DNA of 36,007 bases from an uncultured Eubacteriales bacterium (GCA_948968885.1 CAREUR010000009.1:1-36007), one strand, 5' to 3'; shown: positions 24,437-32,594, counted from the first letter of the stretch. The notes: generated from the sequence alone by a model not told the origin. A program made the numbers and translations.

Positions 24437-27400
24437 TTGAGTGCTTTTGGAGATTTTCTGGAGAAATACATAGACAAAAGTCTGATTTCGACCGACGTTT
24501 TGAGCGGGAACGTGCGTTCTATAAACATAGATGTTGAAAATAGGACGCTTGTGATAAACGTGGATTTTTTTATGATGGTGGAGGGCCAGATTCTTTTTAA
24601 TATTGAAGACAGCCTTCAGCGCTCTAGTTTGAACTTGTGCCGGGTTGATATTCGGCCGTCATTCCCGAAGGATAGCTTTTCTGCCGAGTGCTACCGTGAC
24701 TTGATTTTGAGGGTCACTAAAGAGACCAAGAGCCTTGGCGGAATTTTGAAGGACTCTACCGCTAGGCTGGACGGTGAGAATTTGACGATTCTGCTGGCGT
24801 ATGGTGGCAAGAAGATTCTTGTGGACAAAAAGTTTGATAAAAGTTTGCACGATTTAATAAAAAAAGAATTTGGCTTAAGCCTGAATATTTCTTTTGAGGA
24901 AGCTTTTTCATCGATCAATGGCGACGCGATTCCTCGACATATTGAGAAGCATTGTGCTCTTTTGGAGAAAGAAAAAAGGGAGCGTGTTATTGAAAAAGTA
25001 GAAGTTTATGAGTCCAACATGGGCGAGAAGAAAAAAAATACGGGCGCAGATGTTGCCGAGACGATCTCGATTAGAAAGGGCGAAAATTTATATCCGAGTG
25101 TTAATTTAAAAACGGCGGTGCCGATTTTGGGCAGCACCATAAAGGGCAAGCCTATAAAGATTGCCGACATTACGCCGGACATCGGCAGTGTTACTATTTG
25201 GGGTGACGTTTTTTCTGTCGATGAGCACTTGACGAAGGATGGCTTGAAGAAGATTTATGCTATCAATGTTACCGACTACACGGGGTCGATCTCTTTAAAG
25301 ATAATTGCGGATAAAGAAAAATGGAAGCTTTACGATAAAATTGCAAAGGGCAGCACGCTGCTGGTTCGAGGCGAAGTCACTTATGACAAGTACGACAGGG
25401 AGATAACCGTGCGGCCAAAGAGCATTTGCTTTGTGGAGAAGGTTAAGGTTGTTGACAGCGCGGCGAAAAAGCGGGTGGAGTTGCATTTGCACACGAATAT
25501 GTCTGCTATGGACGGCGTTACTCCGGTCGAGGCTTTGATTGCCCGTGCGCATGATTGGGGCCACAGCGCCGTTGCTATAACTGACCATGGGGTTGCGCAG
25601 TCTTTTCCGGATGCGATGAATACTGCTAGTAAAATTAAGAAAAACGGCGGCAAAATTAAGGTAATCTACGGCGTGGAGGCTTATTTTGTTGATGATTTGG
25701 CCTCCGACTTCGATGGCGACGAGAAAAAGCTTAAATATTATCACCAGGTCATTTTGGCTAGAAATGCTGCCGGCCTTAAGAATCTCTACCGGCTTATATC
25801 GAAGGCGCACCTGGACTATTTTTATAGGAAGCCTCGCATTCCTAAAAGTGAGCTTATTAAGCACAGAGATGGGTTGATTATCGGCAGTGCCTGCGAGGCT
25901 GGTGAGCTTTTTAGAGCGATTGTTGCGAAAGAAAGCCATGAAAGGCTTTGTGAAATTGCGAAGTTTTATGATTACTTGGAAGTGCAGCCGATTGGCAATA
26001 ATAATTTTTTGATCCGCAGCGGATTTGCTAAGGATGAAGATGAGCTGCGCGCGTTTAACAAGGCGATTGTTGATCTGGGCGACGAGCTTGGGATTCCAGT
26101 GGTTGCCACTTGTGATGTGCATTTTTTGGACCCGCATGATTCGCAATACAGAGCGGTTTTGATGGCGGGGCAAGACTATGAAGATGCGGAGAATCAGGCG
26201 CCGCTTTATTTGAAGACTACGGACGAGATGCTGGAGGAGCTCTCTTATTTAGGCCAGGAAAAAGCATACGAGATCGTGGTTGAAAATACGAACAAAATCG
26301 CTGCGATGATTGACGAGGTTAGCCCAATTCCGCCGGGAGTTTTTCATCCGGTTATTGAGGGAGCCGAGGAGGAGCTTGTTGCGATTACTTGGGAGCGGAC
26401 CAAGGCCGTTTATGGCGACCCTTTGCCGGTGATAGTGCAGGAGCGCTTGGAGCGAGAACTTTCGTCCATTACCAAGCACGGATTCTCGGTGCTTTATATG
26501 ACGGCGCAGAAATTGGTGGCGAATTCCGAGGCGCACGGCTATCTGGTTGGGTCGAGAGGCTCGGTGGGATCCTCTTTTGTTGCCACTATGTCCGGAATTT
26601 CGGAAGTTAACCCGTTGTTTCCGCATTATGTCTGCCCTCACTGCAAGAACAGCGAGTTTATTACCGACGGCAGCTATGGTTCGGGGTTTGACTTGCCTGA
26701 AAAAAATTGCCCCAAATGTGGGACGAGCTATAATCGCGACGGGCACAATATTCCTTTTGAGACTTTTTTGGGCTTTGATGGCGACAAGACGCCGGATATC
26801 GACCTTAATTTTTCGGGCGAGTACCAAAGCGAGGCTCACCGCTACACAGAGACTTTGTTTGGGAAAGATAACGTCTTTAAGGCCGGTACGATTGCGACTA
26901 TTGCCGAGAAAACCGGAATTGGTTTTGTGAAAAAGTACGCGGAGCAAAAAGGGAAGATTCTGCATAAGGCAGAGGAAACTCGGTTGGCAAACGGCTGCAC
27001 GGGGATAAAGCGAACTACGGGGCAGCACCCGGGCGGAATGGTTGTTGTGCCCAAGGGGATGGAAATTTACGATTTTTGCCCGGTACAACGGCCGGCAAAT
27101 GATCAGAAGTCGGATAACATCACCACGCACTTCGATTTTCACTCTATACACGACACTATTTGCAAGCTGGACGAGCTGGGGCATGATGTTCCCTCGATAT
27201 ACCGCTATTTGGAGGACTACACTGGGATTTCGGTTATGGATGTTTCTATGAGTGACCCGAAGGTGATGTCGCTGTTTACGTCTACCGAGGCTTTGGGCGT
27301 TGCGCCGGAGGCGATTGACTCTCAGACGGGGACATTTTCTTTGCCGGAAGTTGGCACTAGCTTTGTGCGGCAGATGATGATTGAAGCTCAACCGAAGACG

Positions 27401-28222
27401 TTTTCGGATTTGTTGCAGATTTCTGGGCTTTCTCACGGGACGGACGTTTGGATCGGCAACGCTCGGGATCTTATAAAAAGTAAAATTTGCACGATTTCGG
27501 AGGTTATCGGAACGCGAGATAGCATCATGACGTACCTCTTGCAGAAGGGCTTAGAGCCAAAGATGGCGTTTAAGATTATGGAGATCGTGCGAAAGGGCAA
27601 GGCTAGGAAGCTTTTGACGCCGGAACATATTGCTGAAATGAAGAAGCATGGCGTTCCGGACTGGTACATTGACTCCTGCATGAAGATTAAGTATATGTTC
27701 CCAAAGGCCCACGCCACGGCTTATATGATTTCTACCTTGAGGCTCGGTTGGTACAAGGTTTATCGGCCTATCGAATACTATGCGGCTTACTTTACCGTGC
27801 GAAGCGAAGACTTGGACGGCGTGCTTGTGATGAAGGGCAAAGAGGCGGTTAAGCAGCAGATGAAGGACATTAAGGCCAAGGGGAATGAGGCCACTGTTAA
27901 GGAGGCCGCTGCTTTTGCGACTTTGCAGATTGTGAATGAGATGTTTGAGCGCGGAATCGAGGTTTTGCCGATTGACTTATATAAATCAGACGCTTATAAA
28001 TTTTTGGTGGAAAGTGGCAAAATTCGGCTGCCGTTTTCTTCTCTGCCGGGAGTTGGCGAAAATGTTGCTAAGAGCTTGCAAAATGCTCGAAATGGCGGCA
28101 GATATATTTCTGTGGACGAAATTTCAACGCGATCGGGCGTTTCTAAGACTATTGTCGAGCTTATGGACGAAATCGGGATGCTTAAGGGGATCCCAAAATC
28201 AAGCCAGCTGAGCTTTTTTTAA
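24437..28222 (+). CDS. polC: DNA polymerase III PolC-type catalytic subunit lacking the exonuclease domain
   Basis: The replicative polymerase of low-GC Gram-positives, 1261 residues against about 1430-1440 usually. In order: N-terminal domains (1-210), OB fold (about 235-335), PHP domain, zinc knuckles CPHC and CPKC (about 732-761), catalytic palm with P-D787-I-D789-L-N-F-S-G, the GRSVGSS-like GSRGSVGSSFVATM block, and the C-terminal clamp-binding QLSFF (1257-1261). In known PolC a DnaQ-like exonuclease of about 175 residues splits the PHP domain. Here E414 (YGVEAYFVDD) and H436 (YYHQV) are 22 residues apart, and no FDVETTG-type motif exists anywhere. The nine PHP ligands are present: H350, H352, D359, H384, E414, H436, C486, D560, H562. 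The start is a TTG behind GAGAGG. The frame is intact. Confidence 0.97.
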   Translation: MSAFGDFLEKYIDKSLISTDVLSGNVRSINIDVENRTLVINVDFFMMVEGQILFNIEDSLQRSSLNLCRVDIRPSFPKDSFSAECYRDLILRVTKETKSLGGILKDSTARLDGENLTILLAYGGKKILVDKKFDKSLHDLIKKEFGLSLNISFEEAFSSINGDAIPRHIEKHCALLEKEKRERVIEKVEVYESNMGEKKKNTGADVAETISIRKGENLYPSVNLKTAVPILGSTIKGKPIKIADITPDIGSVTIWGDVFSVDEHLTKDGLKKIYAINVTDYTGSISLKIIADKEKWKLYDKIAKGSTLLVRGEVTYDKYDREITVRPKSICFVEKVKVVDSAAKKRVELHLHTNMSAMDGVTPVEALIARAHDWGHSAVAITDHGVAQSFPDAMNTASKIKKNGGKIKVIYGVEAYFVDDLASDFDGDEKKLKYYHQVILARNAAGLKNLYRLISKAHLDYFYRKPRIPKSELIKHRDGLIIGSACEAGELFRAIVAKESHERLCEIAKFYDYLEVQPIGNNNFLIRSGFAKDEDELRAFNKAIVDLGDELGIPVVATCDVHFLDPHDSQYRAVLMAGQDYEDAENQAPLYLKTTDEMLEELSYLGQEKAYEIVVENTNKIAAMIDEVSPIPPGVFHPVIEGAEEELVAITWERTKAVYGDPLPVIVQERLERELSSITKHGFSVLYMTAQKLVANSEAHGYLVGSRGSVGSSFVATMSGISEVNPLFPHYVCPHCKNSEFITDGSYGSGFDLPEKNCPKCGTSYNRDGHNIPFETFLGFDGDKTPDIDLNFSGEYQSEAHRYTETLFGKDNVFKAGTIATIAEKTGIGFVKKYAEQKGKILHKAEETRLANGCTGIKRTTGQHPGGMVVVPKGMEIYDFCPVQRPANDQKSDNITTHFDFHSIHDTICKLDELGHDVPSIYRYLEDYTGISVMDVSMSDPKVMSLFTSTEALGVAPEAIDSQTGTFSLPEVGTSFVRQMMIEAQPKTFSDLLQISGLSHGTDVWIGNARDLIKSKICTISEVIGTRDSIMTYLLQKGLEPKMAFKIMEIVRKGKARKLLTPEHIAEMKKHGVPDWYIDSCMKIKYMFPKAHATAYMISTLRLGWYKVYRPIEYYAAYFTVRSEDLDGVLVMKGKEAVKQQMKDIKAKGNEATVKEAAAFATLQIVNEMFERGIEVLPIDLYKSDAYKFLVESGKIRLPFSSLPGVGENVAKSLQNARNGGRYISVDEISTRSGVSKTIVELMDEIGMLKGIPKSSQLSFF

Positions 28223-28229
28223 GAAATGC

Positions 28230-28258
28230 TTGAAAATGTTTGCATTTTGAGGTAAAAT
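28230..28258 (+). promoter_or_regulatory. Sigma-A promoter of efp
   Basis: TTGAAA (28230-28235), 17 bases, TAAAAT (28253-28258), just after the polC stop codon. A weak hairpin with a T tract (about 28201-28220) at the end of polC may partly end the upstream transcript. Confidence 0.8.
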
Positions 28259-28306
28259 AGTCTTATATTGTATGGCGATCTAACTAAATTGACCGGAGGA
28301 AATGGT

Positions 28307-28864
28307 ATGATATCAGCTGGAGATTTTAGAAATGGTGTTACCTTTGAGATGGATGGAAATGTTTATTGCATAATCGAGTTTCAGCACGTTAAACCCGGCA
28401 AGGGCGCGGCTTTTGTGCGCACTAAAATTAGAAACGTGATTACCGGTAGCGTTGTGGAAAAAACATTTAATCCAAATGATAAATATCCGACCGCGTTTAT
28501 AGAGCGCCGCGATATGCAGTATTTGTACCGTGATGGCGATTTATATTATTTTATGGATTTAGAAAATTATGAGCAAATTCCGATAAATAAAAGTGTTTTG
28601 GGCGATAATTTTAAATTCGTGAAAGAAAATATGGAGTGCAAGGTTCTTTCTTATAAAGGCAATGTTTTTGGAGTGGAACCTCCGCTTTTTGTAGAGCTGG
28701 AAATTACAGAAACTGACCCTGGGTTTAAAGGAGATACTGCTACAAATGCGACAAAACCTGCAACTCTTGAAACAGGTGCACAGATCCGCGTGCCGCTGTT
28801 TATTGATCAGGGAGAGGTTATTCGGATTGATACTAGAACCGGAGAGTATATGGAACGCGCTTAA
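28307..28864 (+). CDS. efp: Translation elongation factor P
   Basis: A 185-residue, three-domain tRNA-shaped protein that rescues ribosomes stalled at polyproline. The loop at the tip of domain I is KPGKGAAF, with Lys32 at the position that is modified in many bacteria. The C-terminal OB domain has GAQIRVPLFIDQGEVIRIDT, the EF-P signature. The ATG at 28307 follows GGAGG; an in-frame ATG-containing extension up to 28268 lies between promoter and ribosome binding site and is rejected. No modification enzyme is present in the window. Confidence 0.98.
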   Translation: MISAGDFRNGVTFEMDGNVYCIIEFQHVKPGKGAAFVRTKIRNVITGSVVEKTFNPNDKYPTAFIERRDMQYLYRDGDLYYFMDLENYEQIPINKSVLGDNFKFVKENMECKVLSYKGNVFGVEPPLFVELEITETDPGFKGDTATNATKPATLETGAQIRVPLFIDQGEVIRIDTRTGEYMERA

Positions 28865-28967
28865 AATTATGTTTTTGCGGTACATACTAGGTTTGATTGT
28901 TGTGTAATATTTCTTTTGTTTGCGGTCAAACTTATTATAGACATTATAAAATAAAGAGGTAAATGCT

Positions 28968-29483
28968 ATGAATATTAAAGAAAAATTGGCTTACGTTAAG
29001 GGCTTGGTTAAGGGGCTAGAGCTTGACAACTCTAAGCCGGAGGTAAAGGTTTTGGCAGCTGTGGTGGAGCTTTTGGATGATGTTACTACTGCTGTTTCGG
29101 ACTTAGAGGATGGCTACGACGATTTGGCCGATAAGATAGATGAAATTGATAAGGATCTTTGCTATTTGGAAGATGACTTTTATGAAGGCGAAGATGACGA
29201 TTATGATGATGGTTGCGCTGACGATGATGGCGTCTTTTATGAAGTGACGTGCCCTAGCTGCAACGAGACGGTTTGCCTCTCTGAGCCGGTTCTTTTGGAT
29301 GGCGGCGTTGACTGCCCTAATTGTGGAGAAAATTTAGAGTTCGATTTAGATGGACTCGAAGCAAATGGTAAATGCAGCTGTGGAGACGTTTGCAATTGTG
29401 AGCCAACTTGCGAATGCGAAGCTGATGCGGTTTCTTGCGAATGTGACCCGGAATGTGGTTGTTCACCAGAATGTGGCTGCTAG
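28968..29483 (+). CDS. CD1247-like protein with zinc ribbon and Cys-rich C-x-C tail
   Basis: A 171-residue protein with three parts. Residues 1-50 (MNIKEKLAYVKGLVKGLELD and KPEVKVLAAVVELLDDV) match the N-terminal domain of clostridial CD1247-like proteins of unknown function. Residues 46-88 are very acidic and probably a coiled or flexible linker. Residues 92-125 are a zinc ribbon (C95-P-S-C98, C116-P-N-C119). The final 36 residues (136-171) are unusual: twelve Cys arranged as six C-x-C pairs (CSC, CNC, CEC, CEC, CGC, CGC), a metallothionein-like pattern. The ATG at 28968 follows AAAGAGG. The promoter is uncertain: candidate boxes between 28921 and 28952 do not have good spacing. No signal peptide is seen, so it should be cytoplasmic. 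Confidence 0.8.
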   Translation: MNIKEKLAYVKGLVKGLELDNSKPEVKVLAAVVELLDDVTTAVSDLEDGYDDLADKIDEIDKDLCYLEDDFYEGEDDDYDDGCADDDGVFYEVTCPSCNETVCLSEPVLLDGGVDCPNCGENLEFDLDGLEANGKCSCGDVCNCEPTCECEADAVSCECDPECGCSPECGC

Positions 29484-29551
29484 TTTTAAATTTTGTGGCT
29501 TAAAAACTGTCATTGACGGCATTTTTATAGGCAGGGCTGGTGCTTTTATTT

Positions 29552-29920
29552 ATGGTTTCGGTCGGGATTGACTTGATAAAAATTGAGCGGATAAAGCGCT
29601 CAATGGAACGAAGCTCATTTTTAAATAAAATATTGGGCGAAAATGAGTATTTTGAGCTAAAAAAAAGAGGACTCTTGCCGCGAAGTGTAGCCGTTAATTT
29701 CTGCGCAAAAGAGGCATTTTTAAAGGCTTTGGGCAAAGGTTTGGGTGAGATAAATTTAACCGAAATTGAATTGCTGCGGCAAAAAAGTGGACAGCCATAT
29801 TTAAGCTTAACTGGAAAAGCTCTAGACTTGGCTAAAGAACAGGGCTTAAAGTTCACGGTTAGCGCGACGCATACAGAAAATTACGCCAGCGTGGTCGTCG
29901 TTGCTTATACAGAAAATTAA
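29552..29920 (+). CDS. acpS: Holo-[acyl-carrier-protein] synthase
   Basis: This enzyme transfers 4'-phosphopantetheine from CoA to apo-ACP, needed for fatty-acid synthesis; 122 residues, the usual size. The two signatures are SVGIDLIKIERI with the metal-binding Asp and NFCAKEAFLKALGKGLG with the catalytic Glu and Lys. The ATG at 29552 lacks a strong ribosome binding site (GGGCTGGTG upstream), and an in-frame GTG at 29540 is the alternative. It is 68 bases after the CD1247-like gene and closed by a strong terminator. Confidence 0.95.
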   Translation: MVSVGIDLIKIERIKRSMERSSFLNKILGENEYFELKKRGLLPRSVAVNFCAKEAFLKALGKGLGEINLTEIELLRQKSGQPYLSLTGKALDLAKEQGLKFTVSATHTENYASVVVVAYTEN

Positions 29921-29945
29921 TCAAACATAGTGACAATGGAATAAT

Positions 29946-29988
29946 TCACCGCTTTTGATAGTATCGTATTAAAGGCGGTGATTTTTTG
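29946..29988 (+). terminator. Rho-independent terminator of acpS
   Basis: TCACCGC at 29946-29952 pairs with GCGGTGA at 29975-29981, and the inner bases pair for eight more positions with wobbles, around a six-base loop; six T follow (29982-29987). Confidence 0.9.
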
Positions 29989-30046
29989 TTGTATGAGCGC
30001 AACGGGTGCCGCGTTTATTTTAAAAGTAAGCTAGAGGTTAAGATAT

Positions 30047-30571
30047 ATGAGGCGATTTTTTACTATTGCTGGGATGTTACTGTTTGCAGCGCTTTTTTTG
30101 TCGGCTTGTGACAACGTTTTAGAGCCTGCGGGCAAATGTCCTGTGCTAGAATTTAAGAGCAATTTTGAAGTTGAATCGAAAAAATTATCGATAACAGGTA
30201 ACATAGTGAGGTCTCAAGCTGGAGAAATAGAGATAAACGTTGACTCTCCAGAAGCTTTGGCCGGGCTAAAATTTAAACATAGCGGTTCGGAAAATTTAAT
30301 CTCGAAAGATGGTTTAACTTACAAAACAGATGAGTTAATTTTGCCGGGGACATCGGGTTTAACTGCGATTTTTGAGGCAATTGATTACATGGCGAGCAAC
30401 AAGGACGAGGAAGCTTTTTTTAAAGACGACAAAGAGATGGCGTTCATTGGCAAGACATCGGCGGGCAAGTTCGAGTTAAGAGCGGACAAAAAAACTGGGT
30501 TCATAACAGAGATAAAGGTCGGCGAGCAGAACACGGTCAAATTTTTCGGCCAAGAAAAACTGACAAGCTAG
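30047..30571 (+). CDS. Putative lipoprotein of unknown function
   Basis: A 174-residue protein with a lipoprotein signal peptide: a basic start (MRRFF), a hydrophobic core and the lipobox L18-S-A-C21. The mature part is rich in beta-strand-like segments (KLSITGNIVRSQAGEIEINV, GKFELRADKKTGFITEIKV), which look like a small lipid- or membrane-facing beta domain; I do not recognise a family. The ATG at 30047 is preceded by AGAGG about ten bases upstream. Its stop codon TAG shares the palindrome CTAG with the stop of the convergent aminotransferase gene. No promoter or terminator of its own is obvious. Confidence 0.75.
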   Translation: MRRFFTIAGMLLFAALFLSACDNVLEPAGKCPVLEFKSNFEVESKKLSITGNIVRSQAGEIEINVDSPEALAGLKFKHSGSENLISKDGLTYKTDELILPGTSGLTAIFEAIDYMASNKDEEAFFKDDKEMAFIGKTSAGKFELRADKKTGFITEIKVGEQNTVKFFGQEKLTS

Positions 30572-31845
30572 CTTTCTAAAAGCTTTTCGAGGGTAGCCAA
30601 TTTTACGGCCACGCAAAAAGCATAAATGGCCACGTTTAGCTCATCCAAAGTAGGGTAAGAGGGAGCCAGCCGGATATTGCTGTCTTTTTTATCAACTCCG
30701 TATGGGAAAGTGGTGCCAGCATCGGTTAGAATCAGGCTGATGTTTTTGCAAAGCGCAACAACCTTTTTGGCACAGCCAGGCATTACGTCAACGCTGATAA
30801 AATATCCACCGGTTGGCTCTGTAAAAGAAATGATTTCGTTCCCATTAAACTCTGATTTTAAGGCGTTTATAACCAAATCAAACTTAGGCTTTAAGATTTT
30901 TCGATGCTTTTTCATGTGGCTCAACAAACCACGATAATCCTTAAAATATCGGACATGCCGCAGCTGATTAATTTTGTCAAACCCGATAGTTTTGGCAGAG
31001 TAAAAATTTTTTATTGCGTTAAGATTCTTTTTAGAAGCGCCTAAAAAGGCGACTCCAGCGCCAGGGAAGGTGATTTTGGAAGTGGAACAAAATATCAGCG
31101 GCAAATCTTGAGTGCCGTTCTTTTCGCATTCATCCATTATATTCAAGAGCCGAGTGGGAGTATCGGACAGATCGTGAATAGCGTAGGCGTTGTCCCAAAA
31201 AATTCTAAAATCTCCGGCGAGAGTGTTCAAAGCAGAAAAACGCTTAACGGTTTCGTCCGAGTAAGTGATGCCTTGCGGGTTGGAGTATTTCGGTACGCAA
31301 AGAATCCCTTTAATCGTGCTATCCTTGGCAACGAGATCTTCTACAATGCCCATATCAGGGCCCGTGGCAGTCATCGGAACGGGGATGGCCTCAATATTAA
31401 AATGCTCCAAAATGGCAAAGTGCCGGTCATAACCGGGGCACGGGCACAAAAATTTGACTTTACCCTGCCGAGTCCAAGGCTCAAAGCCAGACACACCGCG
31501 AGTCATAAAGAACGAGATAATATCAAACATCATGCTCAGACTAGAATTTCCTCCAGCAAAAACTTGGTCAGGCGCAACTCCCAAAACCGGCGCAAAAAGC
31601 TCCTTTATTTCTGGGATGCCATCTAAAACGCCGTAATTAAGACAATCCGTACTGTCTTTTAAAGTGCAGCAAGATTCAGAACTCACCACATCCAAGAGTT
31701 CTCGCGATAAATTGAGCTGCTCAATAGACGGCTTCCCGCGCGCCATATTCAAGCTTAATTTCAACGCATTCAATTTTTCGTATTCTTTCAAAACCCGCGC
31801 CCGCTCTTTGGCCAACTCATCCTTACTCAAATCCAAGTAATTCAT
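30568..31845 (-). CDS. PLP-dependent aspartate-type aminotransferase (fold type I, PF12897-like)
   Basis: A 425-residue cytoplasmic aminotransferase. It begins with KLSLNMARGKPSIEQLNLSR and has LNYGVLDGIPEIKELFAPVL, the VPKYSNPQGITYSD substrate and cofactor segment, FWDNAYAIHDL, and the PLP-binding Lys257 in FCSTSKITFPGAGVAF; the C-terminal Arg is in DSNIRLAPSYPT. This order fits the type Ic aspartate aminotransferase group, formerly filed as alanine-glyoxylate or MocR-like, known from Corynebacterium and clostridia. Aspartate and 2-oxoglutarate are therefore the likely substrates, by inference. The ATG at 31845 follows AAAGGAG. Its own extended -10 promoter lies 45 bases upstream. Confidence 0.9.
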   Translation of the reverse strand: MNYLDLSKDELAKERARVLKEYEKLNALKLSLNMARGKPSIEQLNLSRELLDVVSSESCCTLKDSTDCLNYGVLDGIPEIKELFAPVLGVAPDQVFAGGNSSLSMMFDIISFFMTRGVSGFEPWTRQGKVKFLCPCPGYDRHFAILEHFNIEAIPVPMTATGPDMGIVEDLVAKDSTIKGILCVPKYSNPQGITYSDETVKRFSALNTLAGDFRIFWDNAYAIHDLSDTPTRLLNIMDECEKNGTQDLPLIFCSTSKITFPGAGVAFLGASKKNLNAIKNFYSAKTIGFDKINQLRHVRYFKDYRGLLSHMKKHRKILKPKFDLVINALKSEFNGNEIISFTEPTGGYFISVDVMPGCAKKVVALCKNISLILTDAGTTFPYGVDKKDSNIRLAPSYPTLDELNVAIYAFCVAVKLATLEKLLES

Positions 31846-31886
31846 AAAGCACTCCTTTAAAGCAGCGACTGCACATTTTTAACTCA

Positions 31887-31895
31887 ATTATAGCA
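31887..31895 (-). promoter_or_regulatory. Extended -10 promoter of the aminotransferase gene
   Basis: On the minus strand TGCTATAAT (31887-31895) gives an extended -10 element. The bases 17 upstream are a poor -35, which is common when the TGn extension is present. Confidence 0.6.
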
Positions 31896-31943
31896 CAGAT
31901 CAAATTTTTGCACTAATTATCGCGCGTTTAGTGTTTTGGGCAA

Positions 31944-31968
31944 TAAAAAATCCCTTAAAAAAGGGATG
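31944..31968 (-). terminator. Terminator downstream of the 6S RNA gene
   Basis: On the minus strand a seven-base stem (31961-31967 with 31950-31956) with a four-base loop is followed by a T tract. It is a second stop after the T-run that ends the 6S RNA. Confidence 0.75.
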
Positions 31969-31986
31969 CTAAGGTCAAAATTTAAT

Positions 31987-32181
31987 AAAAAAGCCCCACC
32001 CAACCGTAACGTGTTTATGATAACCTGCCTACCAAAAAGCAGGTGGGTGCCAGCCTATAGGCTTCACGCTCCCTTCGTCCGAAAAATCGGGAGGTCTGCA
32101 ATTCACCTAGAGAGCGAAGCTCCCAATCATATGTTTGTAGGGTTATACAACACGGTCCGCGAATCGGGCAGGATTTAATTA
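31987..32181 (-). ncRNA. ssrS: 6S RNA
   Basis: The stretch is non-coding, about 195 bases long, has its own strong promoter and ends in a stem followed by a T tract, as expected for 6S RNA, which binds sigma-A RNA polymerase and lowers transcription in stationary phase. From memory of the family, the segments CCTGCCCGATTCGCGGACC near the 5' end, GGACGAAGGGAGCGTGAAGC in the middle and GGCACCCACCTGC with GGTTGGGTGGGGC at the 3' end match the clostridial type. The 3' arm GC(A)CCCACC pairs with GGTGGGGC with one bulge, and a nested hairpin CCTGC/GCAGG closes it. Start and end are estimated from the promoter and T-run. A covariance search would settle it. Confidence 0.8.
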
Positions 32182-32187
32182 TGCTGC

Positions 32188-32216
32188 AATTATAACATAA
32201 AATCTTAAAAATGTAA
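32188..32216 (-). promoter_or_regulatory. Sigma-A promoter of the 6S RNA gene
   Basis: On the minus strand TTTACA (32211-32216), 17 bases, TATAAT (32188-32193). It predicts a transcript starting at about 32181. Confidence 0.85.
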
Positions 32217-32236
32217 AGCTATTTAATATAAAACGT

Positions 32237-32557
32237 CTAAAATTTTTGGCTGTTCTCATTGCAGCTATACATGTCTTCAAAATGAGTTTCAAAGGAATCC
32301 GCTAATTTTTTAAGCATAGCGTCGTCTTCAACTTCGGCCAGAACTTGCTCCCCGTCTTCGTAAAGGGCCTCAAATATATAATAAGAGTCGCTATCATCAA
32401 GTCTGTTGACGCTACCTTCGGTGTCGCCATTATTTTGAGGAAGCAAAGCATAAAAACAGCCGTCGTCATTTTCGATCACGTCTAAAATTTCAAAGGAATG
32501 TTCGATTCCGTCGTCGTCGATAAGCGTAATTAAATCTGCGGTAAATTCGTTATTCAT
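32237..32557 (-). CDS. DUF1292 family protein
   Basis: A 106-residue, strongly acidic protein of the DUF1292 (B. subtilis YrzB-like) family: LITLIDDDGIEHSFEILDVI near the start, CFYALLPQNN, and YIFEALYEDGEQVLAEVEDD match the family's beta-strand pattern. The usual clostridial member sits with alaS, ruvX and a Fur-type gene, whereas here it stands alone before the 6S RNA gene. Function unknown; cytoplasmic. The ATG at 32557 follows TTAGGAG; an in-frame TTG three codons upstream overlaps the spacing. It has its own promoter and no visible terminator. Confidence 0.85.
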   Translation of the reverse strand: MNNEFTADLITLIDDDGIEHSFEILDVIENDDGCFYALLPQNNGDTEGSVNRLDDSDSYYIFEALYEDGEQVLAEVEDDAMLKKLADSFETHFEDMYSCNENSQKF

Positions 32558-32594
32558 AAAATTCAACTCCTAAACACAGTTCATACTAAAATGA

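Noticed and set aside
26249..27436. Minus-strand frame of about 395 codons inside polC
   Set aside because: It lies opposite a highly conserved catalytic region, is very rich in Arg, His and Asn as expected for a shadow frame, and lacks a start signal.
28201..28221. Possible terminator at the end of polC (AAGC ... GCTT followed by seven T)
   Set aside because: The stem is only four base pairs within the coding end; too weak to list as a terminator.
30000..30107. Small frame starting at a TTG near 29988 (reading YERNGCRVYFKSKLEVKIYE and onward) overlapping the lipoprotein start
   Set aside because: There is no ribosome binding site, it begins inside the T tract of the acpS terminator and runs into the lipoprotein gene in another frame; the lipoprotein frame with its lipobox is far better supported.
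31936..32178. An 80-codon frame over the 6S RNA
   Set aside because: It lies antisense to a structured RNA with its own promoter, begins near a terminator and has no ribosome binding site.
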